A DNA stretch of 37,668 nt, taken from positions 1 through 37,668 of the forward strand of contig DALYDM010000005.1 of assembly GCA_031973235.1 (NCBI GenBank), given 5' to 3'. Source of the DNA: JAGOQQ01 sp031973235. Lineage in GTDB: Bacteria; Patescibacteriota; Minisyncoccia; Phycocordibacterales; UBA9973. The position numbers and the translations under genes are program-made. Position 1 is the stretch's first letter. Every line of letters starts with the position of its first letter. This document shows positions 1 to 8,744 of the stretch, in pieces. The notes beneath the pieces were generated by a model. That model made no database searches. It was not told the DNA's origin and worked only from the letters and a program-made list of their open reading frames with translations.

Positions 1-38
1 ATTTGTTCTGCCAATCTTTGCTTTTCGTTTGTATCCAT
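1..38 (-). CDS. Start of an unknown gene, cut by window edge
   Basis: Only the first 12 codons are inside the window; the frame reads MDTNEKQRLAEQ and runs off the left edge. The ATG is chosen because a TGATATACT extended -10 box lies 6 nt upstream, the same spacing seen at several other genes here. The peptide looks hydrophilic and helical. No family can be named from so little sequence. Confidence 0.4.
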   Translation of the reverse strand, partial: MDTNEKQRLAEQ

Positions 39-44
39 GACACC

Positions 45-53
45 AGTATATCA
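45..53 (-). promoter_or_regulatory. Extended -10 promoter element of the gene at 1-38
   Basis: On the minus strand the sequence is TGATATACT followed by GGTGTC and then ATG. The TG-n-TATACT form is an extended -10. With only 6 nt to the start codon, the transcript would begin at or next to the ATG. A CTGACA -35-like hexamer lies about 19 bp upstream, inside the terminator hairpin of the preceding sigma-factor gene. Confidence 0.55.
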
Positions 54-83
54 AAAAAATGCGCGAGTCTGTCAGACTTGCGC
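51..83 (-). terminator. Rho-independent terminator after the sigma-factor gene
   Basis: A 10-bp stem (arms 61-70 and 74-83, one G-T pair, 3-nt loop) is followed on the minus strand by a run of seven T. It begins 11 nt past the stop codon at 95. Confidence 0.8.
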
Positions 84-94
84 ATTGATACAAA

Positions 95-708
95 TTATTC
101 TTCTTCCGATTCTTTTATTTGAATGTTGAGTAATTTTCGTAAGTTTTTTAGTGCATACCTCATTCTTCCCAACCATGTATTTATACTCCCGCCTTCCAAT
201 TCTGAAATCTCGAGAAAACTTAGCCCGCATTCAAATCTTAACTTTAAAAGTAACTGTTGTTCTTCAGGAAGACATGATACTGCTTGAGCAACTCTTTTAT
301 ACTCTTCACGCTTCATATTGATTTCCATCTTACTCGAATCAAATTGTTCTTCACCACACAAAAACAATATCGACTCAAGATGATTAGTATTTTCAACAGA
401 AACAAAGGTCATTTTCTTTTTTCTTCTAAAGAAATTAATTGATTCATTGTGAACCATTGTCGAAAGCAAAGGTTTAATAGACAACTTATCGGATCCAGAT
501 GCCACCACCCTATTATTGCAAACTCTATTATAAAGTTTCAAAAAAGTTTCTTGCACAATATCTTTTGCGTTAGCTGTATCTTTCACCAAGAATAGTGCAT
601 AAGTAAGTGCAGACTATAGTATCTTCGATATATTTCATCAAAAGCACTCAAGTTGCCAGAAAGAAGCTCCATTTCTAGTTCTTCATCAGTCATTTTTTTA
701 AAGTCCAT
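95..708 (-). CDS. ECF-like RNA polymerase sigma factor, frameshifted
   Basis: Sigma-70 family factor that would direct RNA polymerase to a small promoter set. The second segment (589 to 95) holds region 2 (DIVQETFLKLY) and region 4 (LPEEQQLLLKLRFECGLSF, then a helix-turn-helix ending in a basic tail). The N-terminal part of region 2 is in another frame: from the ATG at 708 it reads MDFKKMTDEELEMELL...FDEIYRRYY and stops shortly after. The frames join into a normal ECF N-terminus if one base is restored near 612-617. The start at 708 is inferred; an ATG at 693 is possible. It follows the ParB-like gene and has its own terminator. The break may be a real pseudogene or a sequencing error. No anti-sigma gene is visible. 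Confidence 0.75.
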
Positions 709-748
709 AGTCTAAGGTTTTGGTCATAATAACAAAATCCTATCTAAA

Positions 749-773
749 TAAAAAGCCCCGTTAAACACGGGGC
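749..773 (-). terminator. Terminator after the ParB-like gene
   Basis: GC-rich hairpin with arms GCCCCGT (755-761) and ACGGGGC (767-773) and a 5-nt loop, followed on the minus strand by TTTT. It lies 9 nt after the stop codon of the gene ending at 782. Confidence 0.85.
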
Positions 774-781
774 AAACACTG

Positions 782-2542
782 CTATGCAGCTAATTTTTGA
801 TATTCTTTCACAATTTCAGACACAATCTTTTCACGTCCTGGAGACAATGCTCGAAGCTTTGTAATTGTATCACTAAGCAAAACCTGAGCAACAGAATCTA
901 CAGTGTAATTTCCGATCTTCCTCATGGCGCTTGCGACACAAGAAAACAATTCTCGCGAACGAGGTAACTTATTTTTTAGTGAATTAATATCATTCAAAAT
1001 AGTTTTGTTTTTCTTAACATTCACGATTTCGAAATCACCATCCTGGAACATTTTCGTTGCGGTTTTTCGATCCTTCTCAGAGAAGACTTCCAGAATTAAG
1101 GTAATTGGAAGCTTTGTATTTGAAAGAGCTGTATCAATTTCAGTATAGTCTTCGATTTTAAGTGAAGACCATGCAGTCATGAAGTTGCGCGTAGACCAAC
1201 GTCGAGATGTTTTGTTGAGATCAGCAATCAACCTCACAATTTCTTTCTTGCTGTTTGCTTCTACCACAGTATAAAGTATCGGAAGCCCCAGATATCGAAA
1301 TGCTTCGAACCTGTGCTGTCCATCCACGATGTACATTTGCTTCACACCATCAATACAATCAGTGATCACAACATTTACAAACGACAACACTCCATGTCTT
1401 TGAATTGAATCAACGATTTCCATTACATGTCGCATTTCCACCTTTCGATTAAAATGCAGAAAGTTGAACTCATTATAATTCTTCGAAATTCGCACATATG
1501 ATGCGGATCCATCCGCACCCTTCTTAAACACCAACCCTTTGGACTTTGTACTTTTTTCTGAAACCACTCCTATAGGACCCTTCTCCTTTTTTGAAGAAGT
1601 AGTTTGAGTAGTTTGCGTAACAGAATCTATTTCCAAAAGAGATTTTTTGTTCAACTCATTCACAAATTGTTCATATGTACCAGTGACTCTCAAGAGCTTA
1701 CCTTGCTTTCTGATTTTGAATTCCTGATTAAGAATCTGACTAAGTTTCAATGACTTATCGAAGTCATCCATAACAAATTCAAAAGTAATTTCCTCAAGAT
1801 TTGTTGCGGCGACAACAGCAGATGAATTTCGCACTGCACATATTGCATACTTCGCATGAGATGATTCTTTTTCAATTCTCTCCATATACTTTAGAAGGTT
1901 TTTGCGTACAGACAACACTTCTCCTGATGATGGATTCTGCGATACGATAATCTTTTTCTTGTCGTACGAAACAATTCTCGTCATATAATTTTCTTCCTTT
2001 TCAAGAACAGAAAGTATCTTTACGACAATCGAGTAATCAGAGCACCGTATATCAAGATTTTTTACTCCTGCATTGTTTGTGCCAGTGAGGACATAGAAGC
2101 TTCTTTTTCCACCTGCCACAAGCTTTGTTGAAGATTCAATATAAGCGACAACCGCATTTCGGAAATTCCCAAACTCTGATACTTTTCTACCTGCGGAAGA
2201 TTTTTGATCATCGCTTTTGGGAGCATTCGCAACCGTTTTATTTTTCTCTTGTGCACACTGCTTATAATAGCGCTCAGTAACAGAAATAATAACTCTTTTG
2301 CCATCCGAACTCTTTCCGTACTTCATATCTTGACCATAGTTTCGCTCAAGCACATTAACAATTCTGTCTTGAAGTTTTTGATTTACTTCATCAAAATTGA
2401 TAGTAAACGACTTGGTGACATTGGTACTGCTTATATCATATGTACTTATATGATTAATTCTATTCGCAGTAAGATTACTGATTATTTCATCGCGAATCTT
2501 TCGTAGAATACGATGCACTTCATGGCTTTCTTTTTTTGACAT
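782..2542 (-). CDS. ParB/DGQHR-domain protein with N-terminal repeats
   Basis: A 586-residue cytosolic protein. Residues about 350-480 look like a ParB/Srx-type fold: NRKVEMRHVMEIVDSIQRHG, then YIVDGQHRFEAFRYLGLP (DGQHR at 407-411), then an LNKTSRRWS segment typical of ParB-like proteins of phages and plasmids. ParB-fold domains bind nucleotides, and DGQHR is also found in DndB, but the role here is not known. Residues 5-305 seem to hold three diverged copies of an 80-90-residue alpha/beta module, each ending in a Lys-rich strand (KRVIISV, KKKIIVS, KLLRVTG). The ATG at 2542 follows a good promoter. It is monocistronic: hairpins lie on both sides. No parA partner and no clear C-terminal DNA-binding domain are visible. 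Confidence 0.7.
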   Translation of the reverse strand: MSKKESHEVHRILRKIRDEIISNLTANRINHISTYDISSTNVTKSFTINFDEVNQKLQDRIVNVLERNYGQDMKYGKSSDGKRVIISVTERYYKQCAQEKNKTVANAPKSDDQKSSAGRKVSEFGNFRNAVVAYIESSTKLVAGGKRSFYVLTGTNNAGVKNLDIRCSDYSIVVKILSVLEKEENYMTRIVSYDKKKIIVSQNPSSGEVLSVRKNLLKYMERIEKESSHAKYAICAVRNSSAVVAATNLEEITFEFVMDDFDKSLKLSQILNQEFKIRKQGKLLRVTGTYEQFVNELNKKSLLEIDSVTQTTQTTSSKKEKGPIGVVSEKSTKSKGLVFKKGADGSASYVRISKNYNEFNFLHFNRKVEMRHVMEIVDSIQRHGVLSFVNVVITDCIDGVKQMYIVDGQHRFEAFRYLGLPILYTVVEANSKKEIVRLIADLNKTSRRWSTRNFMTAWSSLKIEDYTEIDTALSNTKLPITLILEVFSEKDRKTATKMFQDGDFEIVNVKKNKTILNDINSLKNKLPRSRELFSCVASAMRKIGNYTVDSVAQVLLSDTITKLRALSPGREKIVSEIVKEYQKLAA

Positions 2543-2561
2543 GGTTCTAAGGTTTTGCCCT

Positions 2562-2590
2562 ACACTACATCAAATTTTTGATTATGTCAA
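2562..2590 (-). promoter_or_regulatory. Sigma-70-type promoter of the ParB-like gene
   Basis: On the minus strand a perfect TTGACA (2590-2585) is followed after 17 bp by TAGTGT (2567-2562). The predicted start leaves a leader of roughly 13 nt. The -35 box overlaps the outer end of the terminator of the preceding gene. Confidence 0.6.
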
Positions 2591-2633
2591 AATACAATAA
2601 ACACCCACCAAAGTGGGTGTTTATTGTATTTTG
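2588..2633 (-). terminator. Long palindromic terminator, 21-bp arms
   Basis: Perfect inverted repeat: arms 2588-2608 and 2613-2633 around a CAAA loop. The core is GTGGGTG/CACCCAC with AT-rich outer arms, so it could work on both strands. It contains the TAA stop codon (2621-2623) of the propeller-like gene. Confidence 0.8.
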
Positions 2634-3718
2634 TATACTTTTCTATCGCCGGTGATTGCTAGGTATTCGAGGGTGTTGTCATCAATCCATCGTGGTTCGT
2701 GCCAATGAGTAGTGTCGTCCACTTGTTCAATAATTCGTTTTTCTTTTGTATATATATTGTATATACCAAAATTGACCTTCACCTCTTCTTTTCTCCATTC
2801 ATCGCGAGTTTGTTCCTCGATATCCTTCCATCCAGACCACTCTGGTCCATCATCAAATGTGGTCCAGCCAGTATTTATGTTTATCTGATCACCACCCATT
2901 GTTCCAAGATATGAATCATATACATTGTACGATCCATCAATCAAATTTACTCGAATATATCCTGTCACGTCAGCTTGATCATTAAATGGTACAAGAAAAT
3001 ATTTTCCATCATCAGACCAATGTGCATTTTCAAATAATATATCTCCATAAATATCAGAATTTTCTCCAAAAACGTCATTCTTCAAATCAATTACTGCAAC
3101 ATCTTTTAATGTTTCAATATCTTTAACATAAAGTAAGATATCCTTATAATCTTTTCCTCCTGACATAAATCCATGAGAAAGGACAACAAAACGCTCGTTT
3201 GGATCTATGGAATATCCAAGATTATAAATGAAATAAGAATTATATTGGTCTATTCGCCGAGTAAAATCCAAAATTTTCTCACCTTCTCCCATATAGTCAT
3301 ATCTCCATAATGAAGCATCATATCCTACATCGTTCGGCTTTCTTTCTACATTTTTAAATTTCGTAGTGTAAAAATGGCATTTTGTTTTAGTAAACGTATT
3401 ACCAAGAGAATTGAGTTTTACATCGTTTACTATAATAGATTTCTTCTCAGAATCAACAAGTACATCAACCTGCATGTCACCAACATATCCAACAGGATAT
3501 TCATTGATCGTGTCATCAACATCCAGGAGTGTAACTTCTCCTAAGCACTTTAAAGAATTATCAGTATTACTTTTTGCATTGGTCTTAGTATAACCAACAA
3601 CATCATTACTCACAGCCTCATATGTATAGTTCAAATAACACAACGCTCCATGTGCCACAAACCCGACGAGCACCACGTGTAGTAAATATTTTTTATAGTT
3701 GATATCCTGGTTCTCCAT
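2621..3718 (-). CDS. Membrane-anchored, propeller-like extracytoplasmic protein
   Basis: A 365-residue protein with one hydrophobic segment near the N-terminus (about 11-29, LLHVVLVGFVAHGALCYL), probably an uncleaved anchor, and a large exported part. The C-terminal two thirds show repeated strand/turn units with Asp-rich turns (SIDPNERFVVLSHG, WSDDGKYFLVPF, WIDDNTLEYLAI) as in TolB/WD-like beta-propellers. No catalytic motif is visible. Its start overlaps the end of the upstream beta-helix/C39 gene by 26 bp, so the two are probably translated together and act together at the cell surface. The blade assignment is inference from spacing; no family name is certain. Confidence 0.6.
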   Translation of the reverse strand: MENQDINYKKYLLHVVLVGFVAHGALCYLNYTYEAVSNDVVGYTKTNAKSNTDNSLKCLGEVTLLDVDDTINEYPVGYVGDMQVDVLVDSEKKSIIVNDVKLNSLGNTFTKTKCHFYTTKFKNVERKPNDVGYDASLWRYDYMGEGEKILDFTRRIDQYNSYFIYNLGYSIDPNERFVVLSHGFMSGGKDYKDILLYVKDIETLKDVAVIDLKNDVFGENSDIYGDILFENAHWSDDGKYFLVPFNDQADVTGYIRVNLIDGSYNVYDSYLGTMGGDQININTGWTTFDDGPEWSGWKDIEEQTRDEWRKEEVKVNFGIYNIYTKEKRIIEQVDDTTHWHEPRWIDDNTLEYLAITGDRKVYKIQ

Positions 3719-6668
3719 TTGAGGAAATTGTAAAATTAATAATTTTTAACTTAGGAAATGTATATACAACCGGAAGGGTGTCATTGTTTGTGATAGTGAC
3801 AATTGTTTGGTTGGTTGATTGAGAATACTCCGCATTTACCATCATGTTACCTACAGAGATCACTTGTTTAAACCATACGGAAGGTCCACCATTTGTACTC
3901 CAATCATAACTGATCCATACATATGGAATATCTTTTTCTTCATTATTTATAGTAACATGATTTAACTCAAGATTGATTTTCCCTATTGCAGGAACTCTGT
4001 ATCCGGGCACGATATCAAAATCAGCTTTTGTTGAATTTCCATATCTGTCAGATACTTCAAAAATATAGTCACTGCTGTTTAGTGTATTAATAACAATTGG
4101 CATGTTTTCATCAACTCCACTTAAATTCCAACTTTTCTTTTCATCTGGGTTCAAAGAAAGTTTGAGCTTCGGAGATATCATATCTACTTTTTCGTCTTTC
4201 AATTTAATCGTTGATGTTGTGCTCGTAACAGAAAATGGTTGAATGTCATTTTCCAAGACATCGCCTTCATAAAAAGTTGCAATCTCGGCACCATTAGTGC
4301 TTATATTTTCGATATCAAGTCTATATTCACCATTCCCTGTTCCAAAAATATCAACATCATAATTGCTGCCAAGATTTGGAACATATGCTGTTTTCCATTC
4401 ATGGTTATCTATATATTCATCATCAGACTCAGGATTTCCAATTGACTCTGAAATATATAGCGCCCCAGGAATTTGTTCAAAAATTTTTCCAGTTAAAGGA
4501 TTTTTTCCAACACTTCTACCAAGTGAATCGGTTACTAATATATCAGCAGGTGAAGCCATGTGGATTTTTGTGTAATTCTGCGCAATACCATTAGAAGGCC
4601 GGAACAGTCTAAGTCCATCATATCCATTAAAATAGGTTCGAATTTTTTTACCTTCGACAGGCTGATCATTTAAGGTGTATGTATCATAATTTGCTGGGTC
4701 ACGAATCTCGTACGTATCTTGAAGCTTATTACCAATCACAACAAAATGACCTCCGCCTTTTGAGTTTGGTTGCTTCCTTTCTTTTTTCATATATGCAATT
4801 GCTGGACGATCTTGGTTTAAATACTGATCCAATTTTGCATTATCCATACCTTCTGTTCGATCTGCAAATTTAATTTGATTACCTGAATAAGTTCCAACTT
4901 TATACCAATCAACATCACCTCGATGACCGTATCCGTTATTTTCATTTAACCAATCATTTAATGAAAATGGATTTATTCCATCACTCTGATTATCAACATT
5001 ATCAACTTCATAATAATTTAATACCATAACGGCAGAAGTGAGCGCACAACCACATGCACCTATACTCTTACCACAACCCTTTTTCCCTGTTGTAGAATCT
5101 ATATAATCTCCGCGACCATTTGCATAAATAAAACCAGACCAACCTAATGTTAGATCAATATCAGGGAAAGGTGACTGGTTTTGTGTAAAGTGCGGAACTG
5201 GTTTTGAAATAAAATCTATATCATTTTCAGAATTATTTCCGAATTGATACCATTGACCGACCGAACCATCAAAGTTTACAATTCTCGCACGCCATTTATA
5301 TGAACCCTTTAGTATTGGATTTACAGCTATAACCAGTTTTTCTGTATTAGATTGAAATTCAGACACATGTGTAGATGTACCATCAAATACTTCATTGTAG
5401 TGTTTTATTTCTACTTCGATTTTCTTTTGCACACTACTATTTTGTGTTTCTATTGCAAATGAAAATCTATCACTTGTATTAACACCGCCAATATCAATTT
5501 GAGTCAATTCATCCATTTTCATTTGAAATAATTCTGGTGCAGAAACACTAGTAGTCCACGGAATATACGGCGTATTCACCAAGCTTAAATTATCGCCTTG
5601 TCCGTTTGGATTAAGAATAAGTTCATGTGGACCACTTTCATGGCCCCACCAATTATTTCTCAAATCCACCGGTGCTGGTTCGACAAATTGTTCAACCTTA
5701 ACTCCAAACTCTGTATTGTCATGAATTGAGTTATTCGATATCACACCATATGCATTTGAACCAATCTGCATTCCGATATTATTATTTCTTATTTCTGAAT
5801 TTGATATATAAATTTCACTATCTTCAGCATCAGGTAGAAGCGATTGAGAAATATATTGGTTGAAAATTCCATAATTTTGATAATTTTCGACAAGTGAATT
5901 TGTCAAAGTAAGATTAGAATGAGCTTTTACTGAAATACCAATATATCCACCAGAAAATACACATCCATCACAAGAAAATATTGCATATTCATAAAGCGAA
6001 ACACCGACTTCATTTGTTGAGTCAAACACTGCATTTGTAAAACTAAGAATTCTCCCGTCTGACATCGCAAAGGCTACCCCGTTGTGCTTATATTCAATAT
6101 TTTCAACTACCATTGGCTCAGGTCCAAAATTTCCTCCCCCTACAAACAAAGCTTCGTTATTATATGAAAAATAAGAATTCTTAACATACCCACGATTTAT
6201 AATTAATCCATTACCAGAATAAGAAAATTTAATATGATTAAATTCAGATGATAGAGACTGCTGAGGATCTACAAACAAACCCTCCCAGTCAAACATTTCT
6301 GGTACTGTCATATTTCCATCTCCATTCGTATCACCACCAACATCATCCTTGTATGATGTAAAAATTATAGGCTGACTCTCTGTTCCATTCGCAATAATAG
6401 CTCCATCAATGACGTCAATTTGTGCTAGTTGACCCGCACCTGCAAAAGTAAATTTAATAATAACTCCTGGTTCTATTGTAAGAGTTGCGCCTGATTCGAC
6501 TTGAATCAGATCTACAACATACGGGCTTCCTGAAAGTGGAAGGGTTGTATTTGTTGTTATATACACATTCGATCCACTTAAATCAGTAAACGCCAATGCG
6601 TGCTTCGCAAAAAAACTACACAATAACACAATACATATTTTTATAATTATTTTTTGTATTCTATTCAT
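3693..6668 (-). CDS. Secreted beta-helix protein with C39-like peptidase domain
   Basis: A 991-residue exported protein. Residues 1-26 form a Sec signal peptide (basic start, IIIKICIVLLCSFFA core, cleavage near ALA). Residues about 30-360 form a right-handed beta-helix with Asn-rich turns, ending in the NNWWGHESGP signature. Residues about 370-490 resemble an Ig/FnIII module. Residues about 490-690 look like a peptidase C39-like (papain-fold) domain: HFTQ near 493, GCALTSAVMVLNYY with likely nucleophile C541, GGHFVVIGN with H641 and RDPAN with D657, so a full Cys-His-Asp set is present. Residues 700-991 form further beta-rich domains. It may cleave peptides or bind surface polymers; the substrate is unknown. 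It overlaps the downstream propeller-like gene. Confidence 0.75.
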   Translation of the reverse strand: MNRIQKIIIKICIVLLCSFFAKHALAFTDLSGSNVYITTNTTLPLSGSPYVVDLIQVESGATLTIEPGVIIKFTFAGAGQLAQIDVIDGAIIANGTESQPIIFTSYKDDVGGDTNGDGNMTVPEMFDWEGLFVDPQQSLSSEFNHIKFSYSGNGLIINRGYVKNSYFSYNNEALFVGGGNFGPEPMVVENIEYKHNGVAFAMSDGRILSFTNAVFDSTNEVGVSLYEYAIFSCDGCVFSGGYIGISVKAHSNLTLTNSLVENYQNYGIFNQYISQSLLPDAEDSEIYISNSEIRNNNIGMQIGSNAYGVISNNSIHDNTEFGVKVEQFVEPAPVDLRNNWWGHESGPHELILNPNGQGDNLSLVNTPYIPWTTSVSAPELFQMKMDELTQIDIGGVNTSDRFSFAIETQNSSVQKKIEVEIKHYNEVFDGTSTHVSEFQSNTEKLVIAVNPILKGSYKWRARIVNFDGSVGQWYQFGNNSENDIDFISKPVPHFTQNQSPFPDIDLTLGWSGFIYANGRGDYIDSTTGKKGCGKSIGACGCALTSAVMVLNYYEVDNVDNQSDGINPFSLNDWLNENNGYGHRGDVDWYKVGTYSGNQIKFADRTEGMDNAKLDQYLNQDRPAIAYMKKERKQPNSKGGGHFVVIGNKLQDTYEIRDPANYDTYTLNDQPVEGKKIRTYFNGYDGLRLFRPSNGIAQNYTKIHMASPADILVTDSLGRSVGKNPLTGKIFEQIPGALYISESIGNPESDDEYIDNHEWKTAYVPNLGSNYDVDIFGTGNGEYRLDIENISTNGAEIATFYEGDVLENDIQPFSVTSTTSTIKLKDEKVDMISPKLKLSLNPDEKKSWNLSGVDENMPIVINTLNSSDYIFEVSDRYGNSTKADFDIVPGYRVPAIGKINLELNHVTINNEEKDIPYVWISYDWSTNGGPSVWFKQVISVGNMMVNAEYSQSTNQTIVTITNNDTLPVVYTFPKLKIINFTISSNGEPGYQL

Positions 6669-6677
6669 ACAATTTGT

Positions 6678-6710
6678 AACACCGTATTTTGAAAATCAAA
6701 ATACGGTGTT
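6678..6710 (-). terminator. Hairpin between the HEPN-like and beta-helix genes
   Basis: Perfect 15-bp inverted repeat (6678-6692 and 6696-6710) with a 3-nt AAA loop, 6 nt after the stop codon at 6716. No strong T run follows on the minus strand, so it may be a weak terminator or an RNA-stabilising hairpin in the leader of the beta-helix gene. Confidence 0.55.
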
Positions 6711-6715
6711 GTTAC

Positions 6716-7309
6716 TTATATATAATTATTCGCTCTAAATACTTCTTCAAAAATTGCGATGGTGTTTCGTGCTTCTGCTTTGCCGAGGATGTAGGTAGAA
6801 CCTTGGTGTGCGATGTTGTTTCTCACTCTGTGTGCCCACCATGCTCTGTCGTGTCCCGGAAAATCACTTGGTTCAATCGCCTTCAACTTCTCTCCAATAG
6901 TTCCCTCTTTGTATCCGAGTGTTACAAGCAAATCTTCGAGCATCAAATCGGCTTCAAGTATTGCGAGTCGCCAATCTGCGGGAGTGTCTGACTTGATATG
7001 CTTTTGTACTTGTTCCCATCGTGGATTGACTATTGGCATCGGTACAGGATCTTCGGATACATTCGCTTCCGCAAAGAGTGCCTTATGTGCCTCGTGCTCC
7101 TTTTTGTTGATTTCAAATATTCTAACCCATGTATAGACAATCACTGCAATAAGTAAAATCGCAATAATAGAAAATATTGCTGCGATGACATTTATGATTT
7201 GAGAAAAATCAATTGCGCCACCAGAAAAAAGATTTCCGAAGAATGTATAAATTGCTCCGAAAATATATTCGAGATTTAAAAAGTTAGGTTCAAAGACCTG
7301 TGGTTGCAT
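6716..7309 (-). CDS. Membrane protein with HEPN-like cytosolic domain
   Basis: A 197-residue protein. A hydrophobic helix (about 42-62, IIAILLIAVIVYTWV) is preceded by a weaker one. Residues about 95-197 form a soluble helical domain with WRLAILEADLMLEDLLVTLG and then WWAHRVRNNIAHQG. R163-N-N-I-A-H168 fits the Rx4-6H motif of HEPN domains, which occur in many RNases and in toxins of defence systems. The N-terminus is probably the anchor, with the HEPN-like part in the cytosol. It lies 9 bp after gatA on the same strand, so it is probably cotranscribed with gatC-gatA. The HEPN assignment is inferred from motif and helical pattern; RNase activity is not shown. Confidence 0.6.
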   Translation of the reverse strand: MQPQVFEPNFLNLEYIFGAIYTFFGNLFSGGAIDFSQIINVIAAIFSIIAILLIAVIVYTWVRIFEINKKEHEAHKALFAEANVSEDPVPMPIVNPRWEQVQKHIKSDTPADWRLAILEADLMLEDLLVTLGYKEGTIGEKLKAIEPSDFPGHDRAWWAHRVRNNIAHQGSTYILGKAEARNTIAIFEEVFRANNYI

Positions 7310-7318
7310 ACTTCTCTA

Positions 7319-8740
7319 TTATTCCACGTTTTCGAAGTCTTTTCCAATGGAAAAAAGTATGTGTTCTCCACAGGCTGGCCCCATGAGATGAATATCAAGC
7401 GGAAGACCTTCTTCAGATTTTCCAAATGGAATAGTGAGTGCAGGAATTCCTGCAATATTTGCAGGCACAGTGAATACATCAGAAAGATACATCGCTACTG
7501 GATCATTTGTTTTTTCACCAAATTTAAATGCGGGTGATGGAGTGGTGGGAGTGATGACAGCGTCTACTTTTTCAAATACATTTTGGAATTCTTCAGTGAT
7601 TACCTTTTGGAGTTTGCGCGCTTTGTTGTAGTACGCATCATAATATCCATGCGAGAGAACATATGTTCCAAGCATGATTCTTCGGCGTACTTCTTTGCCA
7701 AATCCTTTTCCACGAGTCTTCATATAAGTGTCGATCAAATCCTTTCCCTCTTCGCGAAGTCCATATCGAACTCCATCATAACGAGCAAGGTTTGAAGACG
7801 CTTCTGCAGGAAGCAAAATATAATACACCGCGAGTGCGTATTTGGCATGAGGGAGCTCTACGTCGACAATTTCATATCCTGCTTTTTTGAGTTCATCGAG
7901 AGATTTTTCAAAATTTGCTTTCATGTCATCGCGAAGTCCATCTTTGAACAAATGCCAAGGTACACCAATTTTCTTTTTGAGTGCGCGTGATTTTCCTTCA
8001 ACTCTGACATCTTCAGTGATTGTTGTTGAGTCCATAGGATCAAATCCTGAAATAAATGAATGCACAATTTCAGCATCTTCAGTATTTTTTGTGAATGGAC
8101 CAATCTGATCGAGAGATGATGCAAGTGCACCAACTCCGTAGCGAGACACGCCGCCATATGTCGGCTTGAATCCTACAATTCCACAAAGCGATGCAGGCTG
8201 ACAAATAGATCCTCCTGTATCTGAACCGAGTGCAAACAGTGCACCATCCATAGCCACAGATGCAGCTGCTCCACCTGAAGAACCACCTGGTACACGTGAT
8301 GTATCAAGCGGATTTTTTGTTGGACCATAATATGAATGCTCAGTCGAAGAACCCATCGCAAATTCGTCCATATTTGTACGACCAAGAATCACTGCTCCTG
8401 CCTCGAGAATCTTTTGAATTGCAGTACCATTGTATGTAGCAACATAATGTTCGAGAATTTTTGAACCAGAAGAAGTGATGTGTCCCTTGTACAACATATT
8501 GTCTTTGATCGAACAAGGAATACCAGTCAAAAGTGTCGCAGTACCATCGTCAAACATTTTCTGCGCACGTGCTACTGATGCATCAATGTCAGAAAAAATT
8601 TCAATGTATGCATGGATTTCTTTGTCTTTGTCTTGAATCACTGAAAGATATGCATCGACAAGTTCACGCACGGTGAACTCACCATTTTTCAAAGATTCAT
8701 GCGCTTTTTTTATTGTGAGATTTTTTAAATCAATAGACAT
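7319..8740 (-). CDS. gatA: Glutamyl-tRNA(Gln) amidotransferase subunit A
   Basis: GatA hydrolyses glutamine and passes ammonia to GatB, which turns Glu-tRNA(Gln) into Gln-tRNA(Gln) (and in some organisms Asp-tRNA(Asn) into Asn-tRNA(Asn)). The 473 residues are close to the usual length. The amidase triad is complete: K79 in IPCSIKDN, S154 in PGGSSGG and S178 in DTGGSICQP. NMDEFAMGSSTEHSYYGP is a typical GatA segment. gatC lies 4 bp upstream, giving a gatC-gatA unit; gatB is not next to them and must lie elsewhere. Assignment is secure. Confidence 0.97.
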   Translation of the reverse strand: MSIDLKNLTIKKAHESLKNGEFTVRELVDAYLSVIQDKDKEIHAYIEIFSDIDASVARAQKMFDDGTATLLTGIPCSIKDNMLYKGHITSSGSKILEHYVATYNGTAIQKILEAGAVILGRTNMDEFAMGSSTEHSYYGPTKNPLDTSRVPGGSSGGAAASVAMDGALFALGSDTGGSICQPASLCGIVGFKPTYGGVSRYGVGALASSLDQIGPFTKNTEDAEIVHSFISGFDPMDSTTITEDVRVEGKSRALKKKIGVPWHLFKDGLRDDMKANFEKSLDELKKAGYEIVDVELPHAKYALAVYYILLPAEASSNLARYDGVRYGLREEGKDLIDTYMKTRGKGFGKEVRRRIMLGTYVLSHGYYDAYYNKARKLQKVITEEFQNVFEKVDAVITPTTPSPAFKFGEKTNDPVAMYLSDVFTVPANIAGIPALTIPFGKSEEGLPLDIHLMGPACGEHILFSIGKDFENVE

Positions 8741-8744
8741 AGAA

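Noticed and set aside
610..617. Programmed frameshift in the sigma gene
   Set aside because: No slippery heptamer or downstream structure is seen, and the -1 frame meets TAG at the junction; deletion or sequence error is simpler.
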